Source: Spartobacteria bacterium
GTDB lineage: Bacteria; Verrucomicrobiota; Verrucomicrobiia; Chthoniobacterales; UBA6821
Direction: 5' to 3'
NCBI GenBank assembly: GCA_947487385.1
Contig: CANKWU010000002.1
Span: forward strand, 55,050 to 119,049
Length of the DNA: 64,000 bases
Part shown: positions 50,601 through 58,661 of the stretch, one piece after another
How positions within the stretch are numbered: position 1 is the first letter of the stretch
Layout: every line of letters begins with the position of its first letter
Program-made: the position numbers and the translations under genes
Notes under the pieces: model-generated
What the model was told of the DNA's origin: nothing
Database searches by the model: none
The model's input: only the letters and a program-made list of their open reading frames with translations

Positions 50601-52018
50601 ATACAATCCACATCCTTCTCTGGCTGATTCTGGCCTACTACATCACCCTGCACGCGATCTACCTCCTACTCGTGCTTCTCGGGGCAACGCAGGTGCGGCG
50701 CTACCATCGCGGGATCACCTTCGCAGAGTTCCGGAGGATCGGGGAATCCCCGCTCAGCATGCCGGTATCACTCATCATCCCATGTTACAACGAGTCGGCG
50801 ATCATCGTTGAGACGATTAGCAATGCCCTTCGCTTGAACTATCCACAGTTCGAGGTGATCGTTGTCAGCGACGGATCAACAGACGGAAGCATCGATATTC
50901 TCAAGAAGAGCTTCCATCTCCGCAGAGTGGACCGCTTTGGCAGGAGACAGATCGAGACAAGGGAAATTCAGGGCGTCTATGAATCCTCAGATCATTCTAA
51001 TCTCGTCGTTATCGAGAAAGTGAACGGACGCAGGGCAGATGCCATCAACGCCGCCGTGACATTATCACGCTATCCTCTTCTCTGTATCATTGATGCCGAC
51101 TGTGTGCTGGAAACAGACGCTCTACTTCACATGGCGCGACCCTTCCTGAGCGACGTCAGTATTGCCGCCGTGGCAGGTATCGTCCGTCCCTCCAATGGTC
51201 TCAGCATCGTCGATGGGGAGATTCTTCACAATGCCCTGCCCAAGACCCTGCTGGGAATGAATCAGGAGGTCGAGTACGCGCGGAGTTTCCAGTGGGCGAG
51301 GATCGGTCTTTGCAGGTTGAAAAGCATGCTCTGCATTTCCGGTGCCCTCCTTCTGATCAAGAAGACTCTCTTCGAGGAGGTCGGCGGCCCATGGCCCCAG
51401 GCAATCACCGATGACATTGAGTTCACGATGAGGCTCAATCGCCACATCCACGACAGAGAGAGGAAAGAGCATGCACGTCTCGTCTTTGTGCCTGATGCCG
51501 TTTGCTACACGGAGATCCCCGAGAAAATCGGCCAGTATGCCTCCCAGAGGAATCGCTGGCAGCGAGGCACCATCCAAGCGCTCCTTCGCAATGCCAGCAT
51601 GATCTTCAATCCCCGCTACGGCATGACCGGTCTCTTCGGCATGCCCTTCTTTGTCGTCTTCGAAGCGCTCGCTGCCATCGTCGAACTCTCTGCTTGGATC
51701 CTGATGGTAGTCTGTTTGGTGCTCGGGATCGCCAGCGGCTTTGAAATCATCGCAATGATCTTTCTGGCCTATATCCTAGGAGTCTTCCTATCTCTTACGG
51801 CCGTCCTGCTGACCGAATCAACCCGCCTTCGTGCGGTAAACTGGCGCGACTTCTGGCGCCTCATCCTTGCCATCCTTCTCGATAACCTCGGGTTCCATCA
51901 GTTCCACCTCATTATCCGGGTCATCGGCACCTTCCAATACCTGTTTGGTCGCAAGGATCTCGGTGCAGTCATGTCCAGAAATGGCATTAATTCATCCCTA
52001 ACGACACAAGCCCCATGA
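50597..52018 (+). CDS. Processive-type family-2 membrane glycosyltransferase
   Basis: PVSLIIPCYNESAIIVETISNALRLNYPQFEVIVVSDGSTD, IIDADCVLE, AITDDIEF, QRNRWQRG (QxxRW), N- and C-terminal TM helices; internal ATG 50597 gives ATGA overlap. Confidence 0.92.
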   Translation: MNTIHILLWLILAYYITLHAIYLLLVLLGATQVRRYHRGITFAEFRRIGESPLSMPVSLIIPCYNESAIIVETISNALRLNYPQFEVIVVSDGSTDGSIDILKKSFHLRRVDRFGRRQIETREIQGVYESSDHSNLVVIEKVNGRRADAINAAVTLSRYPLLCIIDADCVLETDALLHMARPFLSDVSIAAVAGIVRPSNGLSIVDGEILHNALPKTLLGMNQEVEYARSFQWARIGLCRLKSMLCISGALLLIKKTLFEEVGGPWPQAITDDIEFTMRLNRHIHDRERKEHARLVFVPDAVCYTEIPEKIGQYASQRNRWQRGTIQALLRNASMIFNPRYGMTGLFGMPFFVVFEALAAIVELSAWILMVVCLVLGIASGFEIIAMIFLAYILGVFLSLTAVLLTESTRLRAVNWRDFWRLILAILLDNLGFHQFHLIIRVIGTFQYLFGRKDLGAVMSRNGINSSLTTQAP

Positions 52019-53319
52019 TCCCCAAACCCTCAGATTCTCTTTATGAAGTCGCAGTCGTTGGTCTCGGCTATGTCGGCATTCCACTTGCAGTTGGCTTTGC
52101 CGAGGCCGGATGCCGCACATTGGGTTTCGACCTCAATCAGGAGCGTGTACGGGAACTTCAGTCCGGACTCTCTCCATTGACGACAGTCCCGTCCGATAGG
52201 ATCAATGCAGTCACTGGAAAACAGCTCCTCACCTTTACGGGGAACAAAGAGGACCTTGCCCGGAGTGAAGCAATCATCATCTGCGTTCCCACTCCTCTTA
52301 GGGAGCATCTTGATCCTGACATCACATTCATCCTCTCGGCTGGTGAGGAGATCGCTCCAGTGCTCAGAAAAGGCATGCTTGTCTCACTGGAATCCAGCAC
52401 CTATCCCGGAACAACCCGCGAGGACCTTCGTCAAGTCCTTGAGAAGAAATCAGGCCTCAAGGCCGGCGTTGACTTCGCGCTATGCTTCTCACCCGAGCGT
52501 GAGGATCCGGGCAATGAGAAGAGTGTTCTCAAGCAGATGCCCAAGGTTGTGGGTGGGCTCACTCCCGATTGTCTCGAGCGAGCCGTGGAACTCTACTCGC
52601 ATGCCGTCAGCAAAGTGGTCCCCGTCAGCAGTTGCGACACAGCCGAGGCAGTGAAGCTCACGGAGAATATTTTCCGCTTCATCAACATCGCCCTTGTGAA
52701 CGAGCTCAAGCGCATCTACACCCCCATGGGAATCGACATCTGGGAGGTCATCGATGCGGCGAAGACAAAGCCCTTTGGATTCATGCCATTCTATCCCGGT
52801 CCGGGAGTCGGAGGTCACTGCATCCCGCTTGATCCCTACTACCTGACCTGGAAGGCCCGTGAGTTCAATCTCGATACACGCTTTATCCAGATTGCTGGCC
52901 AGATCAACCGGGGAATGCCCTACTATGTGGTCAGTCACTTGGCGGAGGGACTCAATTCACTTTCCCTGCCGATTCAGGGCGTTCGGATCCTGATCCTTGG
53001 GCTCTCCTACAAACCGAATATCCCGGATGACAGAGAGTCACCCTCTTATGACATCATGAATATTCTCAAGGAGAAGGGGGCTGAGTTGGACTACTACGAT
53101 CCCTTCATCCCGGTCATCGAACATCATCCCGGTCCTCAATGGGCAGGCCGTCACTCCATCACTTGGAATCCAGAAACACTCGCTAGCTATACTGCGGCCG
53201 TCGTCTGCACCCCTCACAAAGGAGTCAATTATTCCGAACTCGCCGAGCATATCCCCCTCATCGTCGACGCATGTAATATTGTCCCCAAGAACAGCAAAGC
53301 CCACGTCATCGCTGCCTAG
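52015..53319 (+). CDS. Nucleotide-sugar dehydrogenase (UDP-glucose/UDP-HexNAc 6-dehydrogenase family)
   Basis: VAVVGLGYVGIPLAVGFAEAGCRTLGFDL, CFSPEREDPGNEKSVLKQMPKVVGG, PGPGVGGHCIPLDPYYLTWKA. Confidence 0.94.
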   Translation: MIPKPSDSLYEVAVVGLGYVGIPLAVGFAEAGCRTLGFDLNQERVRELQSGLSPLTTVPSDRINAVTGKQLLTFTGNKEDLARSEAIIICVPTPLREHLDPDITFILSAGEEIAPVLRKGMLVSLESSTYPGTTREDLRQVLEKKSGLKAGVDFALCFSPEREDPGNEKSVLKQMPKVVGGLTPDCLERAVELYSHAVSKVVPVSSCDTAEAVKLTENIFRFINIALVNELKRIYTPMGIDIWEVIDAAKTKPFGFMPFYPGPGVGGHCIPLDPYYLTWKAREFNLDTRFIQIAGQINRGMPYYVVSHLAEGLNSLSLPIQGVRILILGLSYKPNIPDDRESPSYDIMNILKEKGAELDYYDPFIPVIEHHPGPQWAGRHSITWNPETLASYTAAVVCTPHKGVNYSELAEHIPLIVDACNIVPKNSKAHVIAA

Positions 53320-53453
53320 ACTATTTGGAAAAGATGGAACAATCTCCTGCCCTTGAATTCTTTCCGTTCCTGAGTTCCATAGTAATCTCTTGCTCCTGAT
53401 TTCCTAAAAATGGGGAACCTAGCGAATAAAGAACTCAGGAACTCAAGAAATGA

Positions 53454-54272
53454 ATGCCGATGAAACAATGGAGACTCATCATTCTGTTTCTTTTCATGAT
53501 TTCTTCATCACTCATGTCGGGTGAGTACTTCGAGGGGTTTGATAACCCAGGGAAGCCCCCTGAGCGTGATGGTATTCGCTGGGGATACACCGACGAACTG
53601 ACTCCTGTCTCTGGTTGGACATCCATCATCCCCGGAGACGGATTTGCCCACCTTTCCGTCACGAGTCATTCGCTGGGCAAGAAAATCAAACGCCTCCCCG
53701 ACGGTGGCGATTTCCTTCCATTTCAGACGCTCTCGCTAGGTCCGATCGGGAGTAACCACCGGATAAGCATCCGGGCAAAGAATATGGTTGTTCCTGGTGT
53801 CGCAGGCGTCCTCTTCACTTATCGGGAGAAAGCCAAGGTCGATGAGATCGACATCGAGATTACGGCGGACGATACCCAATCACCGATGACAGGACATCCC
53901 ACCGGCACCAATGGGGGTTGGACAGACATCAGACTCAACACATGGGCAAACGCCATCGGTGACGCTGGCAATAGCGGCGAATCACTCAGCCCCTCGCGAA
54001 GCATTCGCATTGCGATCCATGATGCTGAAGGGAAGAAAATCACCCATCGCGATGATCGTTTCCATATTTACTCGATCGAGTGGCGGCAGAAATCGGTGGT
54101 GTTCTACATCGACGGGATCCAGCAGGGGGCTATCGATGATGTGGTACCCGATTACCCCTCCATGGTTATCTTTGGAATGAGACGCATGCCTTGGGCGGGA
54201 AGACCCGATTGGTCTGGAAAAAAGACGATCTTGGTTGACTGGATCGACATCGAACCACTGGAAAAGGATTGA
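53454..54272 (+). CDS. Secreted glycoside hydrolase family 16-like protein
   Basis: Signal peptide; catalytic-type EIDIE motif (53844-53858) and RFHIYSIEWRQKSVVFYIDGIQQG. Confidence 0.83.
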   Translation: MPMKQWRLIILFLFMISSSLMSGEYFEGFDNPGKPPERDGIRWGYTDELTPVSGWTSIIPGDGFAHLSVTSHSLGKKIKRLPDGGDFLPFQTLSLGPIGSNHRISIRAKNMVVPGVAGVLFTYREKAKVDEIDIEITADDTQSPMTGHPTGTNGGWTDIRLNTWANAIGDAGNSGESLSPSRSIRIAIHDAEGKKITHRDDRFHIYSIEWRQKSVVFYIDGIQQGAIDDVVPDYPSMVIFGMRRMPWAGRPDWSGKKTILVDWIDIEPLEKD

Positions 54273-54308
54273 TTTTATTTTCCCCTCCCCTCTTTGCTTT
54301 TCCACGTT

Positions 54309-54320
54309 GCGGGAAAATAT
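54309..54320 (+). promoter_or_regulatory. Shared leader motif GCGGGAAAATAT (copy 2)
   Basis: See 46527-46538. Confidence 0.4.
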
Positions 54321-54420
54321 TTTTCATCTCTCCTTTTTCATCCTTATCACCCCTGAGAATAAGCGTTTTGCTTATGCCTAATTCTTCTACCTCTCATGAT
54401 GTTAGGGGTAATGTAGACTC

Positions 54421-56826
54421 ATGACCGAAATGGTACAGGCCACTCTCTCCGGATCAGTACCTCCTCCGCCCCATCCCCGTGAAGAGGAGCGCATCGCCCG
54501 ACTGCTTGGCTACGACATTCTCGACACGGAGCGCGATGAACTCTTCGACCGTATCACCGCAATGGCCGCCGAGATCACAGGATCGCCGATTTCCCTTGTC
54601 TCGTTGGTCGACAGGAATCGGCAGTGGGTGAAGTCCAACTACGGCATCGATTTGAAGCAGAGTTCCCGTGATGACTCTTTCTGCGGTCACACCATCATGG
54701 ATGCTGATAAGCTCATGATCATTCCGGATTCGATGAAGGATCCCCGCTTTGTTCATAATCCCTTTGTCACTGGGGAGCCTCATATCCGCTTCTACGCGGG
54801 GGTCCCTCTTCAGAATGGGGATGGGCTCGCGATCGGGAGCCTCTGCGTCATCGACAGGAAGCCTCGGGAGCTAACGCCTGATCAGATCGTCTCGTTGAAG
54901 AGTCTGGCTAGGATCGTAGTGGATTACCTGGACATTCATCGTTCCAATCGTGAACTCACACGTCTTCTTCTGAGGGAGAAAGAAATCTACAGCCGCCTTC
55001 TTAACCTCTCCTCAGAGATGGCATCTTCATCGTTCACTCTGGAGCAGGCACTCCAGAGGATCATGGATCACCTTGATCCCACGCTAGGATGGCTTTCATG
55101 CCGCATCACAAACCTCATGACCCATGGGTCAGGGGGTATCCGGTTGAATCCCCTCCTCCCCCCCGACCCTGAAATCGATCAGATCTGGAGGCAGATTGAT
55201 TCCCATCCCACAAAACCACTCCATGATGGAAAGAAGACGGCCTTTATCTCCACCGGCATCACGGCCCCCCAGTATGCCTATCTTGCGATACCAATTAGGA
55301 ACCGAGGCAAGCTTCAGGCCAAGATTGAAATGATCTATCCTGATCACCGCAAGATGGACTCGCGGATCAAGGAAGTGTTCGACATCATGGCATCGAATCT
55401 CGCGATTGTTGCTGAGAGAGAGATTGCCAACATGGAACTCCAGCACCGCGCCGTCCATGACGCCCTGACCGGAGCGGTGAGCAGGACGCTCTTCCTAGAG
55501 GAGCTTCAGAAGACCATCTCAAAAACCGATTCGTTCCATCCCGATACCGCACTTCTCTTTCTTGATCTTGATGGGTTCAAGGATGTGAATGACAACTTCG
55601 GCCACCAGATCGGCGATCGTCTTCTTATCGAGGTCACAGAAAGACTCCGACACCTCAGCCGTGAAGAGGATATTCTCGGACGGCTGAGTGGCGACGAGTT
55701 TGTCCTTCTGGTACGTCACCTTGATATCCAACAAGATCTGGAATCGCTGCTCAAACGGATCCAGAGACATATCTCCCATCCCTACATGCTCGGTGATCTG
55801 GAGATCAGGATCACCTGCAGCATCGGTGCGGCGATTCTGGACCGAAACGATCTCACCACACCCGAACTCCTTCGACGCGCCGAGGAGTCAATGTATCTAG
55901 TCAAGCATGGGGTGAGGAACGGGTACTGCATCGCCACACCGGACATCATTCGGGATTTCAAGAACCGCCTCGATCTCGACCGCAATATCCACGAAGCTGT
56001 CTATCAAAAACGCCTACTGCTCCATTTTCAGCCCATTGTGGAGATCGAAACCGGAAGAATCTGCTCTGCGGAGGCACTCCTCAGGGTGATAAACAAGGAT
56101 GGTTCCGTTCTCGCAGCCTTTAACATCATCCCCTCAATGCAGCGCATCCGCCTCATGGCTGAAGTTGATGAATGGGTCTTCGCTGAGTCCGTCAGGCTCC
56201 TCCAGCAACACATGAGAATATTCGAGACGATTCCCGGATTCCGACTTTCTCTTAATGTGAGCCCAAGCATCCTCATGACCCATGGATTCGCCACCCTCTC
56301 CTTGAATCGCCTGAAGACAGCGGGTGTCTCACCCACAATGTTTCGATTTGAGATCATCGAGAACCATCTGGATATGGGCAACGCCTCATTGTTTGAAAAT
56401 ATTACTTTCTTCCGAGAAGCCGGTGTGGAGATCGCAATCGATGACTTCGGGACAGGCTATAGCAATCTTCAGCACCTGATCTCCATCCCCTGCGACACGC
56501 TCAAGATCGATCGCATGTTTATTAAAGTAATTCCTTCGGGAGAGGCAAAAAAGATCCAGCTCCTGACCGCAATGATTAAATTGGGAAAAAACCTCGGTTA
56601 CTCCTTGATCGCCGAGGGGATCGAGCATCAGGAACAAGCCGATCAACTTCTCTCACTCGGTTGTGAGTACGGGCAGGGATACCTCTACGGGAGGCCGATG
56701 GAGATAGAGCGCTTCCTTGAGCACATCGTGATGCATACCCCAAACATCCTCCCTCTTTCCAAGCAGCACTCCAGTATTCAGGAATTTGAAGTAACACCAA
56801 CATACGCCCTGCCATCTAAGACTTGA
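54421..56826 (+). CDS. GAF-GGDEF-EAL c-di-GMP signalling protein
   Basis: N-terminal GAF; LSGDEF (SGDEF 55687-55701); EAL (56071-56079), DDFGTGYSN, LKIDR, AEGIE, GCEYGQGYLYGRPM. Confidence 0.94.
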   Translation: MTEMVQATLSGSVPPPPHPREEERIARLLGYDILDTERDELFDRITAMAAEITGSPISLVSLVDRNRQWVKSNYGIDLKQSSRDDSFCGHTIMDADKLMIIPDSMKDPRFVHNPFVTGEPHIRFYAGVPLQNGDGLAIGSLCVIDRKPRELTPDQIVSLKSLARIVVDYLDIHRSNRELTRLLLREKEIYSRLLNLSSEMASSSFTLEQALQRIMDHLDPTLGWLSCRITNLMTHGSGGIRLNPLLPPDPEIDQIWRQIDSHPTKPLHDGKKTAFISTGITAPQYAYLAIPIRNRGKLQAKIEMIYPDHRKMDSRIKEVFDIMASNLAIVAEREIANMELQHRAVHDALTGAVSRTLFLEELQKTISKTDSFHPDTALLFLDLDGFKDVNDNFGHQIGDRLLIEVTERLRHLSREEDILGRLSGDEFVLLVRHLDIQQDLESLLKRIQRHISHPYMLGDLEIRITCSIGAAILDRNDLTTPELLRRAEESMYLVKHGVRNGYCIATPDIIRDFKNRLDLDRNIHEAVYQKRLLLHFQPIVEIETGRICSAEALLRVINKDGSVLAAFNIIPSMQRIRLMAEVDEWVFAESVRLLQQHMRIFETIPGFRLSLNVSPSILMTHGFATLSLNRLKTAGVSPTMFRFEIIENHLDMGNASLFENITFFREAGVEIAIDDFGTGYSNLQHLISIPCDTLKIDRMFIKVIPSGEAKKIQLLTAMIKLGKNLGYSLIAEGIEHQEQADQLLSLGCEYGQGYLYGRPMEIERFLEHIVMHTPNILPLSKQHSSIQEFEVTPTYALPSKT

Positions 56827-58209
56827 TTGCCAAACCTTCTGCATTGGATGAGCAATGATCTAGCCCCCCTATCGTCCCATGACAAATCAGGCGATGATAT
56901 TGAAATCCTCATCAAGGAGCTAACTTACGAGAATGAGGAAAAGGCCAAGCGTGCCGCTGAACTCGAGATCGCCAACAAAGAACTCACCTTCCAGAACGAG
57001 GAAAAAGCCAAGCGTGCCGCTGAACTCGAGATCGCCAACAAGATTATCAGCATGGCAATAGAGGCCGCGAAGATTGGAATTTGGAATTGGGATGTTACGA
57101 ACAATCAAATCTCTTGGGACAAACTGATGTTCTCGATCCACGGGATGCCGGAACGCAGCAACGGCCTTATCTGTTACGAGGATTGGAGGCGCCACGTCCA
57201 TCCGGAGGACTTGGCAGCTCAGGAAGCCTCCCTCCGCCAGACCGTCGAGAGCGGAGTGCAAAAACAGCGTCAGTTTCGGATTATCCGGGATTCTGACCAT
57301 GAAGTTCGGAACATCCAGGCCTCGGATGCAGCGATCGCGGGAAAGGATGGCAAGACGAGGTATGTGGTGGGCATCAACCTCGACATCACAGAAACCAACC
57401 TGAGATTGGAGGAGATCCGCATTCTGAACGCCATTCTTAAAACGCGAGCCACCGAGTTGGAAGAATCGGTGAAGGAGCTCGACAGCTTCTCGTACTCGGT
57501 CTCTCACGATCTCAGGGCCCCGTTGCGAGCCGTCGATGGATTTTCCAGGATCCTCGAGGAAGACTACGCCACCAAGCTCGATGACGAGGGGCGGCGTGTG
57601 ATCGGTGTCATCCGTAGCGAGGCCCAGCGGATGGGACGCCTTATCGACGATCTCCTCTCCTTCTCCCGACTCGGTCGCCAGCGGATCGAGCCGGTGATGA
57701 TCGACATGCATACGATGGCCCGGAGAGTTTTCGATGAGCTGGTGGCTCTGGAGCCGGGTCGCACGATCCACCTCGACCTGCAGACCATCCCGCCAGCCTT
57801 CGGCACGGAGGCGATGATCAGGCAGCTCTGGACCAACCTTATCGGAAATGCCATCAAATTCACTGGGAAACGCGAAGTGGCCGAGATCGAGATTGGCTGT
57901 GGGACAGGAGAGCCTGGAACCGCAGGAGAGCCCGTGGAGAAGGTCTATTTCGTGAAGGACAACGGAGCGGGCTTTGACATGCGCTATATTGACAAGCTCT
58001 TCGGTGTTTTCCAGCGACTCCACAGCACCGAGGAGTTCCCGGGAACGGGCGTCGGACTCTCCCTTGTCCTGCGGATTATCAATCGTCATGGAGGGCGGGT
58101 CTGGGGTGAGGGTGAGGTAGGAAAGGGAGCGACGTTTCACTTCACCCTCCCGAATCCAGAAATGCTTAGCAGTGCCACCCATCAGCCATCCACCCAACAA
58201 ACACAATGA
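56827..58209 (+). CDS. PAS-containing sensor histidine kinase (phytochrome-kinase-like)
   Basis: Coiled-coil repeats, PAS domain, SYSVSHDLRAPLRAVDGFSRIL H-box, NLIGNAIKFT N-box, GVGLSLVLRIINRHGGRVWGEG; start TTG 56827 or ATG 56848. Confidence 0.93.
   Translation: MPNLLHWMSNDLAPLSSHDKSGDDIEILIKELTYENEEKAKRAAELEIANKELTFQNEEKAKRAAELEIANKIISMAIEAAKIGIWNWDVTNNQISWDKLMFSIHGMPERSNGLICYEDWRRHVHPEDLAAQEASLRQTVESGVQKQRQFRIIRDSDHEVRNIQASDAAIAGKDGKTRYVVGINLDITETNLRLEEIRILNAILKTRATELEESVKELDSFSYSVSHDLRAPLRAVDGFSRILEEDYATKLDDEGRRVIGVIRSEAQRMGRLIDDLLSFSRLGRQRIEPVMIDMHTMARRVFDELVALEPGRTIHLDLQTIPPAFGTEAMIRQLWTNLIGNAIKFTGKREVAEIEIGCGTGEPGTAGEPVEKVYFVKDNGAGFDMRYIDKLFGVFQRLHSTEEFPGTGVGLSLVLRIINRHGGRVWGEGEVGKGATFHFTLPNPEMLSSATHQPSTQQTQ
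56917..57042 (+). repeat. Two tandem 63-bp units encoding ELT[YF][EQ]NEEKAKRAAELEIANK
   Basis: Direct comparison of 56917-56979 and 56980-57042. Confidence 0.93.
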
Positions 58210-58661
58210 ACTCCGACACCACCGAAATTCTGATCGTCGAGGACAATCCGAACGATGCCCAACTCACCATGCGGAGCCTCAAAAAAAACAATCTGGCCAA
58301 TAAAATCATGCATGTGTCCAACGGGCAGGCCGCTGTCGATTACCTTTTCGGAGAGGGTGAGTATCAGGGACGCAATGTGCTGGATCAGCCCAAGGTCGTT
58401 CTTCTTGATCTGAAACTTCCCAAACTGAATGGCCTCCAGGTACTCGCCCGGATCCGGGGTGATGCTCGGACAAAGATGCTCCCTGTCGTGATCCTCACCT
58501 CCTCTCAGCAGGAAAGCGACCTGATTGAGTCCTACAAGCTCGGTGCCAACAGCTACATCGTGAAGCCGGTCGAGTTCGAGAACTTTGCCAAGTCTGTTCA
58601 GGAGGTCGGACTCTACTGGCTCCTGCTAAACAAGCCGGCCACCCCTAAGAATATGCTATGA
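58206..58661 (+). CDS. Rcp1-like single-domain response regulator
   Basis: ILIVEDNPNDAQLTMRSLKKNNLANKI, VVLLDLKLPKLNGLQVL, ILTSS, YIVKPVEFENF; ATGA overlaps on both sides. Confidence 0.94.
   Translation: MNSDTTEILIVEDNPNDAQLTMRSLKKNNLANKIMHVSNGQAAVDYLFGEGEYQGRNVLDQPKVVLLDLKLPKLNGLQVLARIRGDARTKMLPVVILTSSQQESDLIESYKLGANSYIVKPVEFENFAKSVQEVGLYWLLLNKPATPKNML

Noticed and set aside
56920-58206. 428-aa minus-strand ORF
   Set aside because: Antisense to the histidine kinase, including the mirrored 63-bp repeat (FFLVLEGEFFVGDLEFSGTLG); shadow ORF
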